Both the position numbers and the translations under genes were made by a program. This document shows, piece by piece, positions 1 through 5,903 of a DNA stretch of 9,828 nt. Origin of the DNA: Archaeoglobi archaeon (GTDB lineage Archaea; Halobacteriota; Archaeoglobi; Archaeoglobales; Archaeoglobaceae); contig QNUZ01000076.1 in NCBI GenBank assembly GCA_004347865.1, positions 1-9,828 of the forward strand, read 5' to 3'. Numbering within the stretch: the stretch's first letter is position 1; each line of letters begins with the position of its first letter. The notes below the pieces were generated by a model that worked only from the letters and a program-made list of their open reading frames with translations, had not been told where the DNA came from and made no database searches.

Positions 1-1050
1 AGGCTCATCAGCGCTCAACTTCAGGGGAATTTTGACAAAGAAATAAACGAGATTGAGGAGAGGATAAGGGAAGTGAGGGCAAATTTATCCTCAGCATACC
101 CGGCAGAGAACGAGAAAAACCTGAAATCCCTCATAGACAGGCTCGGATTACCGTCGGAGCTGGACATTGCAGAAGTTCTCGGAGGAAGATTCAGGCAAGC
201 TCTTGAAAGAATAGAGGGAAAAGTAGCCCTAATCTTCAGCGATGAGCCCGGTTACTGTTACGGTGGCATCGCTAGAGTCGACCTCGGGGGTTTTTCTGTC
301 GAATTCCCCCTCTACATTGAGGAGGCATATGAGGGGGATGTTCTGAAGGTTAAAAGTGGTAAGATCGGACTCGGAGCGTGTCTCGAACTCTACCGCGTTG
401 CAGAGAGGGCTATAATCCCCGACGAGGCCTACGTTTCGAAAGGCTCCGAAATTCTCGAAGCGGGAAGGCTGGAGCCGAGCAGTGTCGGTGTTAGAGGGCT
501 GGTCAGAGACCTGCTCAAGAGCATCAACCCAGAAGCCGGAATCATGTCTGTAACTTTTGAAAAGTTCTTCACAATAGTCAAGCTCCCTCAGGAAGCGCTT
601 GCCACCTCGAGGAAGTACTCGAAGGAGACGGGTCAGATGGGGGAGGATCTTGTTAAGAGGCTTGAGGAGTTCAGGGGGGCTAGCGTTGTGGAGAGGAAGA
701 CTTTAGGCAGCTATGATTTTTACACTTACGATCCTTCCGAAAGTAGTCAGCCAGAGGGGAGGAGGGAGAGTGAGAGGTATATTGAGGTGAAAACGCACGG
801 TCGCGGGGGAGAGTGGCTTAGGCTTGAGGAGGGGGAGGCTGAATTTGCCAGGAACTGTGGTCAAAAATACTGGCTGTATACTGTCTGGATGCTCTACGGT
901 CCCGGAGAGCCTTTGATCCTGTGCTTCAGGGATCCGCTGAACAATCCCAACTTCAGGGTTATAGAGAGAGAAGAAGAGATGATTGTGAGAAAAAAGACGC
1001 TTCGTCTGGGGTTTAATGTTCCTAATTTATCCATAGGACAGGGTGAATAA
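1..1050 (+). CDS. C-terminal part of a large protein with a DUF3883/PD-(D/E)XK-like domain (5' end outside window)
   Basis: The frame is open from base 1 with no start, so this is the last ~349 residues of a longer protein; GTG 73 is only an internal candidate start. The first ~30 residues are charged and helical (coiled-coil-like). The last ~150 resemble DUF3883: a Gly-Glu-Asp-Leu-Val-Lys helix, then Tyr-Asp-Phe and Glu-Val-Lys (E262 and K264 counted from base 1), the spacing of a PD-(D/E)XK nuclease core, then a Trp-Leu-Tyr-Thr-Val strand. In known archaeal and bacterial proteins DUF3883 often sits at the C-terminus of SF2/SNF2 helicases, several linked to defence, so a helicase-nuclease is the likely whole. 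The helicase part is not visible, so that is inference. The stop TAA 1048-1050 lies inside the ribosome binding site region of the next gene, which suggests cotranscription with the M48 peptidase. Confidence 0.7.
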   Translation, partial: RLISAQLQGNFDKEINEIEERIREVRANLSSAYPAENEKNLKSLIDRLGLPSELDIAEVLGGRFRQALERIEGKVALIFSDEPGYCYGGIARVDLGGFSVEFPLYIEEAYEGDVLKVKSGKIGLGACLELYRVAERAIIPDEAYVSKGSEILEAGRLEPSSVGVRGLVRDLLKSINPEAGIMSVTFEKFFTIVKLPQEALATSRKYSKETGQMGEDLVKRLEEFRGASVVERKTLGSYDFYTYDPSESSQPEGRRESERYIEVKTHGRGGEWLRLEEGEAEFARNCGQKYWLYTVWMLYGPGEPLILCFRDPLNNPNFRVIEREEEMIVRKKTLRLGFNVPNLSIGQGE

Positions 1051-1052
1051 AA

Positions 1053-1949
1053 ATGATTGAACTGCTTATCAGATTTTTGTTGTCGTACTTAGTAATCCTA
1101 GTTATTCTTTCCCATTTCCACTATAAATACCTAAGGGGTGAGAAACAAATCCCTATTCTAGGTTCTTTTGTCTTGGCGGTTATTCCACTCTTGTTAATAC
1201 ATGTAGTACTCTCTTGGTTATTTTTCCAGGTATGGGGATTCCCTCTCATAATGTTTTACCTCCTTTTTGTGATATTCCTCATAGTCGCTGTTTTTGGGGA
1301 GAGGCCCCGATGCACTAATGTGAGGACACGTTCTCTGGGTGATGATGTAAAATTTGAAGAGTGTCTGGATGGGCCTATTAACGCTTGGTATGACCCCTTA
1401 AAGAAAAAAATTTTTGTGGGAGATAAACTGTTGAGGTTTTTAGATGAAAATGAGCTAAAAGCTGTATATTATCATGAAGAAGGACACAGCCGATATGGTT
1501 TTTGGAGACTGATTCTGAGTGGAAGTCTACTTGTAGTCTGGGTAATCTTGTACCTTGTAGGACTTACATTTTTTTTATTCTACCTTCTTGGGAGTACTCT
1601 TTTGATTCACTGGTTTAGGGACGTTCTACCACTACTCTTGAATCTGTTATTGTATTCGTTTTTTATTGCTCTCATTTTTTCACCAGTTATCATACTCTGG
1701 TTGTGGTATGGAGAGCATGAAGCTGATATTTACAGTTTCAAAAAGCTTGCAACAGCTGAACCAATACTCTCAGCTCTCGTGAAATTGTATGCTTACAATA
1801 TGTTCCAAAGGAAGGGGATTTTGCAGAACTGGACAGAACTGAAAGTCCAGCCAAAAAGAACTGAGTCCTATCCCTCTCCCAGAAAGAGGGACATTTTTAT
1901 GTTGTTGCTTAGAGAATCTATAGAAACAGCTTTGAAGATATCTAATTAA
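1053..1949 (+). CDS. Membrane M48-family zinc metallopeptidase, C-terminus interrupted
   Basis: A 298-residue polytopic protein. Two or three membrane segments lie in residues 1-82. The catalytic site HEEGH (H141, E142, H145) follows the usual Asp-Glu-Asn-Glu-Leu-Lys-Ala-Val helix. Two more hydrophobic segments (about 152-185 and 190-218) precede EHEAD at 221-225, whose E221 should be the third zinc ligand. This is the HtpX/Ste24 layout, with the active site at the membrane surface. The start ATG is set by GGGTGA at 1041-1046, overlapping the upstream stop. The gene is AT-richer than its neighbours. It ends abruptly after Ala-Leu-Lys-Ile with Ser-Asn-stop and lacks the His-Pro-Pro tail usual in the family. 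That tail is at 8534-8644, beyond a copy of its last 35 shared bases. The family call is firm; whether the truncated product is active is unknown. Confidence 0.9.
   Translation: MIELLIRFLLSYLVILVILSHFHYKYLRGEKQIPILGSFVLAVIPLLLIHVVLSWLFFQVWGFPLIMFYLLFVIFLIVAVFGERPRCTNVRTRSLGDDVKFEECLDGPINAWYDPLKKKIFVGDKLLRFLDENELKAVYYHEEGHSRYGFWRLILSGSLLVVWVILYLVGLTFFLFYLLGSTLLIHWFRDVLPLLLNLLLYSFFIALIFSPVIILWLWYGEHEADIYSFKKLATAEPILSALVKLYAYNMFQRKGILQNWTELKVQPKRTESYPSPRKRDIFMLLLRESIETALKISN
1906..1940 (+). repeat. 35-bp direct repeat, left copy (insertion junction)
   Basis: These 35 bases recur exactly at 8499-8533, in the same orientation. They encode Leu-Arg-Glu-Ser-Ile-Glu-Thr-Ala-Leu-Lys-Ile of the M48 peptidase in both places. 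Sequence 3' of the two copies differs at once. On the 5' side the next base differs and similarity fades. Confidence 0.95.
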
Positions 1950-1969
1950 AATAAAAAATTTGGCTTACA

Positions 1970-2002
1970 ACGTGATCTTTACGTGATTTTTACACGTGAA
2001 TA
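1970..2002. repeat. 11-bp tandem repeat around ACGTGA, three units
   Basis: Units start at 1970 (acgtgatcttt) and 1981 (acgtgattttt); a weaker third at 1992 contains ACGTGAA. It lies 30 bases inside the left insertion junction. The third unit includes a CACGTG palindrome. Confidence 0.6.
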
Positions 2003-2152
2003 CACTTTCTAGCATTAGCCTGCTTTAGTTTCTGGCGCAGGTTGACGGTGCTATACTATTGATTGTCGGGAGTCCGGACGTGAACTCACGCGATGAGTCA
2101 CATCTAACTTCACGTTGGTATAGCAATGCTGTCCGCACGTTAATCCTCGATG

Positions 2153-2185
2153 CATGATCGGATCATGATCGGATCGCGATCGGGT
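2153..2185. repeat. 11-bp tandem iteron rich in GATC, three units
   Basis: catgatcggat occurs at 2153-2163 and again at once at 2164-2174; a diverged third unit (8 of 11 matching) is 2175-2185. The array contains five GATC sites spaced 5 or 6 bases apart, and overlapping palindromes such as GATCATGATC (2161-2170). Confidence 0.75.
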
Positions 2186-2203
2186 GTGAGAACGGATGAG
2201 AAC

Positions 2204-2290
2204 GTTCGCGGACAGCTGAGAACGGGTGCGGACACCCACTGGTTCAGCGTTCGCGGACAGTATGCTGGTGTCCGCGGACAGTGCGGACAG
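2204..2290 (+). repeat. GCGGAC-type repeated boxes, five forward copies
   Basis: gttcgcggacag occurs at 2204-2215 and 2249-2260, gtccgcggacag at 2270-2281, and shorter gtgcggaca(c/g) at 2226-2235 and 2281-2290. Core spacings are 20, 25, 21 and 9 bases, near whole helical turns except the 25. Inverted copies outside the array at 2129-2138 and 2311-2320 suggest binding sites for a dimeric or multimeric protein, most simply the initiator encoded next door. Confidence 0.7.
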
Positions 2291-2353
2291 ATGCGAACAT
2301 CCATTGGCTAGTGTCCGCGCTTGTATAAGTCTGATGTTCCATCCATAATGCGA

Positions 2354-2364
2354 AGATATATACC
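2354..2364 (+). promoter_or_regulatory. TATA-like promoter element upstream of orc1/cdc6
   Basis: agatatatacc is a plausible archaeal TATA box. Transcription would start about 25 bases downstream, giving a leader of roughly 45 bases before TTG 2429. It sits at the edge of the repeat array, so initiator binding could autoregulate the gene; that is inference. Confidence 0.4.
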
Positions 2365-2428
2365 ATAGAGAGATGGATAAAATGTAACATGATGAGACTA
2401 GGCATTGCAAAAAACAATTTTATGTTAG

Positions 2429-3601
2429 TTGCAAAATTTGCTCGAGGAGGGCGGGGAGCTGTACCTCTCCGAAAGATACATCCCCGAAAGGCCGCTTTTT
2501 CGGGAGAAGATAATCGAAAAGTATCTGGGCTACCTCCGGTCTTTTCTCGTTTACAACATTTCCGGAATCGTCCTCTTTGAAGGTCCTACTGGGACTGGGA
2601 AGACAATGTCCTTCAGATTTTCGGAGAAAACGATCAAGGAGAAGCTCAAACTGGATGAAATAGGCGGGAAGATAATTTATATTAATGGAAGAGATAAAAC
2701 TGCAATAGAGGTTCTGCACAGCCTTCTCACAAACCTCGGGATATCGATCCCGCGCAGGGGCTTCTCGTTCGGCACATATGTTAATGAGCTGGAGTATTTC
2801 CTTAAAAATTTTGACGGGCACGTTCACGTTTGCATAGACGAAATCGACCGCGTCGGCTGGAGGGGAGAGCATTCCGTGGAGGATCTGCTGTACGTTCTTA
2901 CCAGAAACGAGCGCCTCTCAGCGACAATAATAACGAACGACTTCACGTTCTTGAAGAGGATAAAGGATCCCCGCGTCAGAAGCTCGATAAGCGTCGACAA
3001 GTCGATAGTTTTTGAGAGGTACAGCAAGGAGCAGTGCTACCACATTCTGAAGGACAGGTGCGAGAAAGCCTTCAGAAAAGGTGTAATCTCGGACAGCGTG
3101 ATCTGGAGGCTTTCGGAGATAATAGGCAAGGAGAGCGGGGACATCAGGGCAGCGATAACAGTCCTCCGCCTTGCGGCTGAAATTGCTGCGGAAAGGGGAG
3201 GGGGAGAGATAACAGTTGAAGACATAAACGCGGCTTGGCGGAGGTTTGAGAGCAGCCACATGGTGGAGAAGATAAACGCCCTAGAGGCGGGGCAGAAGCT
3301 CGTGCTGTCTGGTGCGATCTATGAGAAGCTAATCTCTCTCAGGGGGAGGCTTGGGATGGGCTCGATCGGTATGGACACTCTGAGAGTTAAGCTGAACGAG
3401 CTCGAGGGGTATGGGGTAATCAGCTGCTACAGGAGGGGCAGGGGGCGTGGGGCAGGCATAGAGAGACTTTACAGGCTCGAGATTGAAGTCCAGTCCCTGC
3501 TGGAAGCGCTGAAGAGGGCGCCCGAACTCTATATAGCCCTGATGGAGGAAGTGAAAAGGATAGTCTCCGAGAAGGTGTCTGTTTTTCGGGAGACCCTGTA
3601 G
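2429..3601 (+). CDS. Orc1/Cdc6-family replication initiator (AAA+ ATPase with C-terminal winged helix)
   Basis: A 390-residue protein of normal length for archaeal Orc1/Cdc6, which binds origin boxes and loads the MCM helicase. The N-terminus has the typical Tyr-Ile-Pro-Glu-Arg-Pro...Arg-Glu segment (17-26). Walker A is GPTGTGKT (52-59). Walker B is Asp-Glu at 137-138. Sensor 1 is around Thr-Asn 169-170. The sensor 2 region Gly-Asp-Ile-Arg is 237-240, followed by the lid helices. Residues ~285-390 form the winged-helix domain, including a Gly/Arg-rich wing (336-343). An in-frame TAG at 2426-2428 limits the start: TTG 2429 is the longest option, with no clear ribosome binding site before it; TTG 2438 is possible. 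The frame is intact, unlike many neighbours. The repeat-rich region just upstream supports an origin-plus-initiator module. It could be a secondary or plasmid-type paralogue. Confidence 0.93.
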   Translation: MQNLLEEGGELYLSERYIPERPLFREKIIEKYLGYLRSFLVYNISGIVLFEGPTGTGKTMSFRFSEKTIKEKLKLDEIGGKIIYINGRDKTAIEVLHSLLTNLGISIPRRGFSFGTYVNELEYFLKNFDGHVHVCIDEIDRVGWRGEHSVEDLLYVLTRNERLSATIITNDFTFLKRIKDPRVRSSISVDKSIVFERYSKEQCYHILKDRCEKAFRKGVISDSVIWRLSEIIGKESGDIRAAITVLRLAAEIAAERGGGEITVEDINAAWRRFESSHMVEKINALEAGQKLVLSGAIYEKLISLRGRLGMGSIGMDTLRVKLNELEGYGVISCYRRGRGRGAGIERLYRLEIEVQSLLEALKRAPELYIALMEEVKRIVSEKVSVFRETL

Positions 3602-3801
3602 CTTACAATTTAGTCCGACCTCTCCCTGCTAGCCAGTAACGAGCTCGGTACTTAAGGGATGCATGCTTTCCCGAGTTGCTGTCTTCCTTGCAATCACTAT
3701 CGGCAGGATTTCCTCAAACGAACACTAAAACATATATTACACTCTATATTACAAGTCATTATTACAAGTCATTGTTAGGTGTTTTTAGGGGGGTGAGAGG
3801 T
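3602..3801. other. Intergenic stretch with a 13-bp tandem repeat and TATA-like sequences
   Basis: tattacaagtcat is repeated in tandem at 3747-3759 and 3760-3772. TATA-like catatattac (3731-3740) precedes it. A short frame 3663-3728 begins like a signal peptide (Met-Leu-Ser-Arg-Val-Ala-Val-Phe-Leu) but stops after 21 codons; it may be a remnant. I see no other gene. Confidence 0.4.
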
Positions 3802-3930
3802 GTGTCAACTGCGAAGGTTATTGCAATGTTTGTGGTAGGGCTATTGCTAGCAGCACTAGTGTTTCCAGTAGCATTCTTTGCATCGGCAGCTCTTGGCTAC
3901 ATCTTTGGAGTTATAGCGCTTGCAATCCGC
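3802..3930 (+). pseudogene. N-terminal fragment of a secreted or membrane protein (signal-peptide region only)
   Basis: GTG 3802 is preceded by a strong ribosome binding site, GGGGGGTGA at 3788-3796, at 5 bases spacing. It opens with Ser-Thr-Ala-Lys then a long hydrophobic stretch with Ala-Ser-Ala-Ala, a good signal peptide or anchor. The frame continues to 4104, but from about 3920 on it is only the antisense of a coiled-coil gene and loses protein character. I therefore read this as a real 5' end joined by rearrangement to unrelated DNA. If translated, the product would be 100 residues. The parent family is not recognised. Confidence 0.45.
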
Positions 3931-4131
3931 ATTGATAGACTCAATCCTTTTAGCCATATCCTCGAACCTTCTGTTCATGTCAAGCGTGAGAGTATCGATC
4001 CTCTTATTAGTCTCGTCAAGCCTCGCCTCAATTCTGGAAATCCTCTGCTCAATCGAGTCCATCCACGATCGCATCAATATGATCCATGGGATAATTCCGA
4101 ATAGGGAATATATAAGTTCTTTCAACTGCAC
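3856..4131 (-). CDS. Small protein with a membrane segment and coiled coil
   Basis: A 91-residue reading starting at GTG 4131. Residues 4-20 are hydrophobic. From about 24 to 67 the protein is a heptad-patterned coiled coil (Ile-Glu-Gln-Arg-Ile, Ile-Glu-Ala-Arg-Leu, Lys-Arg-Ile, Asn-Arg-Arg-Phe, Lys-Arg-Ile). Such short membrane-anchored coiled-coil proteins are common in archaea and lack an assigned role. The last ~20 residues (Cys-rich, with Cys-Arg-Cys-Lys-Glu-Cys) overlap the opposite-strand signal-peptide fragment and may not be native, so the true C-terminus may be lost near 3920. It lies 32 bases downstream of the dockerin remnant on the same strand, so it could be read from a shared transcript. 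Confidence 0.55.
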   Translation of the reverse strand: MQLKELIYSLFGIIPWIILMRSWMDSIEQRISRIEARLDETNKRIDTLTLDMNRRFEDMAKRIESINADCKRYNSKDVAKSCRCKECYWKH

Positions 4132-4140
4132 AAAACTTGT

Positions 4141-4163
4141 AAGTCAAAAAATAAAAATAAAAA
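4141..4163 (-). terminator. T-rich 3' end downstream of the dockerin remnant
   Basis: On the minus strand the bases just after the dockerin stop are runs of T broken by single A bases. Such T-rich tracts terminate transcription in archaea. No hairpin is evident. Confidence 0.35.
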
Positions 4164-4737
4164 TCAGCCCTGAAGCCATTTCTGTATAATCTTTATAAGA
4201 TCCATTGTGCTCAGCTTGTTGTTAAGCCAGTCCTGAATCGCTGCAATGAGCTCAACGGTTTCAATCTTTCCATTCCCGTTTTTGTCATAAGCCTGCCAGA
4301 CTTCAGTCGCTATTGCAAGGCCTTTAACAAGGCATGTAGCTGCAACTTTTTGCCATCGTTTCACTTCATTCTCGCTTGCAAAGTAGAAATAAAACTCCTC
4401 AGCTCCAATCTCCGCACGTCCTGTAAAATGCTGCGGTAGGACTCCGGCAACCCTCTTACCGCATAGGTGCCTTTTCGAGACTATTATCTCCTCAACCTCT
4501 TTTTCAAGTCCTGAGCGTCGCAGACTTCCATGACCGAACAGGTAGGTTTATCAGCGGTATGTAGAATTCTTCAAGCCCCCTCTCCAAAAATTCGCGCTCT
4601 CTATCCTTCCTGATCTCTTAAATACTTGAGCACATAATTACTGCCGCAACTTGAATGATGGCTGAGGGGAAAGTCGGGATCACCGTCTCCCGGAATTCCG
4701 TATGCACAGCCTGAATTGGGAAGTCCAAAAGAAAAGC
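4164..4737 (-). pseudogene. Frameshifted secreted protein remnant with C-terminal dockerin-like domain
   Basis: Protein-like sequence runs through three frames. About 4737-4603 reads Gly-Phe-Ser-Phe-Gly...Tyr-Val-Leu-Lys-Tyr-Leu. About 4600-4545 reads Arg-Glu-Phe-Leu-Glu-Arg-Gly-Leu-Glu-Glu-Phe-Tyr. From 4547 to the stop at 4164 runs the C-terminal part. The end is a dockerin-like calcium-binding repeat, DKNGNGKIE then Glu-Leu-Ile-Ala-Ala-Ile-Gln-Asp-Trp, and a second half Lys-Leu-Ser-Thr-Met-Asp-Leu-Ile-Lys-Ile-Ile. Dockerins attach secreted proteins to cohesin partners, and Archaeoglobus is known to have both. At least two frame changes and no convincing start mean it is broken; the shorter intact part is GTG 4364 to 4164 (66 residues). 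The upstream domain is not recognised. Its 5' side is overrun by the htpX promoter. Confidence 0.6.
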
Positions 4738-4744
4738 CTTCCTT

Positions 4745-4760
4745 AAAGTTTTAAATATTT
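4745..4760 (+). promoter_or_regulatory. BRE/TATA promoter of the htpX-like gene
   Basis: aaagttttaaatattt is a purine-rich BRE followed by a TATA box about 22-30 bases before ATG 4779. That spacing predicts a leaderless or nearly leaderless transcript, and no ribosome binding site is present. Confidence 0.6.
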
Positions 4761-4778
4761 CTCAAACTTTGGGAATGT

Positions 4779-5870
4779 ATGAACATATGGATTCCCCTGT
4801 ATTTGGGGCTGGTAACAAGCTTGGTCGGGGGCGTCTTGGTAGGGCCGGTAGCCTACTGGGTCATATCGAAGGGGGCTAACCCTCTGAGAACCGTGAAAGT
4901 GGCGACCATTCTGCTCGGACTTCTGCTGCTGCCCGGAATAATTGGGCTTGCAGTATTCCTCCTCACACTGCTGGGCTTCATGTGGGTGCAGATCCTGCTG
5001 GTTCTGGCAGCAGTATTCATCTTCCAGTACCTCTTCGCTCCCGACTTTGTGCTCAGAGGTTTGAGAGCCAGGGATCCTCTGCCCAGCGAAGCCTGGCTTC
5101 TCGATACTCTTAGCGAGCTGAAGGCGAGGATGGGTTACAAGAAGAAAGTGGAGCTGAAGGTTGCGGAGGTTGAGATTCCAAACGCTTTTGCAGTGGGCAA
5201 CATTTTCAGGAGGGCCATAGTAGTGCACAGGGGATTGCTGGGAGTGCTGGACAGGGGAGAGGTTAAGGCGGTGCTTGCTCACGAGCTGGGGCATATTGTG
5301 GATAGAGATTCAGCCTACGGTATTGCCACATCCTTTATTCCCTATGCAGTCTTCATGCTGGGCATGGTTGCGCTCGCCAGCGCCGGCGCATTCGCCAGCG
5401 GAAGGGCCTGTTTTGCGAATTCCTCGGCTGGAAAGTTCATGCAGAGTTTCATGGATGGGATGTCTACTGGGGCCAGAGCTTATGATGTTTCTGGCAGTCT
5501 TGCGGCGGGACTGCTAGGATTTTTTGGGGCAGTGCTGGTGGGTTTTGCCGGCGTTGCGGGTATAGGAGTTCTGGGTTTTTCGAGAATGCGGGAGCACCTT
5601 GCGGATTTGTACTCGGTGGTGGTGACTGGGGATTCCGGGGTTGTTGACGCTCTTGCGAAGATCGAGCGTGCAGTGTCATCCCTGAGAGAGGGTAATGCGG
5701 GCGTTCCCAGTTTGAGGAACATGTTCTACATTGTCCCGCTGCTGTACTCCGGAATGTTCGGGTTTGCAGGGTTTTTGAGGTGGTCCAAGCCAGCGTTTAC
5801 ACACCCCCCGTTTGAGGCGAGGGAATTCGTTGTCAGAGCTTTCCAGACTGTTAGAGGGAAAACCGGTTAA
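4779..5870 (+). CDS. htpX: HtpX-like membrane M48 zinc metallopeptidase
   Basis: A 363-residue intact protein of the HtpX class, which degrades damaged membrane proteins from the cytoplasmic face. Membrane segments occupy about 5-30, 40-66 and 68-88. A soluble part (90-165) includes Asn-Ala-Phe-Ala-Val-Gly, the usual substrate-edge strand of HtpX, and leads to the zinc site HELGH (168-172). Further hydrophobic segments (about 184-206 and 238-267) precede REHLAD (271-276), in which E272 should be the third zinc ligand. The family tail Thr-His-Pro-Pro-Phe-Glu-Ala-Arg is at 341-348. ATG 4779 is 20-30 bases after a TATA box. It is the second M48 peptidase of the window, GC-richer than and only distantly similar to the split one. 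It ends in a hairpin terminator. Position inside the insert suggests it travelled with it. Confidence 0.92.
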   Translation: MNIWIPLYLGLVTSLVGGVLVGPVAYWVISKGANPLRTVKVATILLGLLLLPGIIGLAVFLLTLLGFMWVQILLVLAAVFIFQYLFAPDFVLRGLRARDPLPSEAWLLDTLSELKARMGYKKKVELKVAEVEIPNAFAVGNIFRRAIVVHRGLLGVLDRGEVKAVLAHELGHIVDRDSAYGIATSFIPYAVFMLGMVALASAGAFASGRACFANSSAGKFMQSFMDGMSTGARAYDVSGSLAAGLLGFFGAVLVGFAGVAGIGVLGFSRMREHLADLYSVVVTGDSGVVDALAKIERAVSSLREGNAGVPSLRNMFYIVPLLYSGMFGFAGFLRWSKPAFTHPPFEAREFVVRAFQTVRGKTG

Positions 5871-5903
5871 AAAACAGTTTTTAACTCTTCAAAACTGTTT
5901 TTT
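5869..5903. terminator. Hairpin with T-run between convergent genes
   Basis: Arms 5869-5881 and 5891-5903 are perfect 13-base reverse complements with a 9-base loop, beginning at the last base pair of the htpX stop. The arms end in A and T runs, so it could act on either strand. The stop of the restored minus-strand gene (5881-5883) falls in the hairpin. Confidence 0.65.

Larger units (their letters stand above)
1950..2428. other. Repeat-rich noncoding region, candidate replication origin
   Basis: About 480 bases hold no convincing gene but contain dense short repeats directly upstream of the initiator gene. There are five forward GCGGAC cores (2208, 2228, 2253, 2274, 2283), mostly inside the longer word (t/c)CGCGGACAG. 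Two inverted copies flank them (2129-2138 and 2311-2320). TGAGAACG occurs three times (2187, 2197, 2217), offset by 10 and 20 bases. An 11-bp tandem repeat lies at 2153-2185. An AT-rich stretch at 2341-2430 could serve as an unwinding element. Archaeal origins commonly sit beside orc1/cdc6 and carry repeated initiator boxes. These boxes do not match the canonical ORB sequence that I know, so origin function is an inference. Confidence 0.6.

Noticed and set aside
1950..2340. Possible CRISPR array, given short repeats and a Cas4-like gene in the window
   Set aside because: Repeats are 8-12 bases, irregularly spaced, in both orientations and without uniform spacers. No cas1, cas2 or effector gene is present.
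2051..2410. A 119-codon minus-strand reading frame across the repeat region
   Set aside because: It is composed of translated repeats and its sequence has no protein character; the plus strand there is better explained as a noncoding origin-like array.
2420..3261. Several minus-strand and alternate plus-strand frames over the initiator gene
   Set aside because: They are antisense or out-of-frame readings of the Orc1/Cdc6 gene, whose motifs and length are complete.
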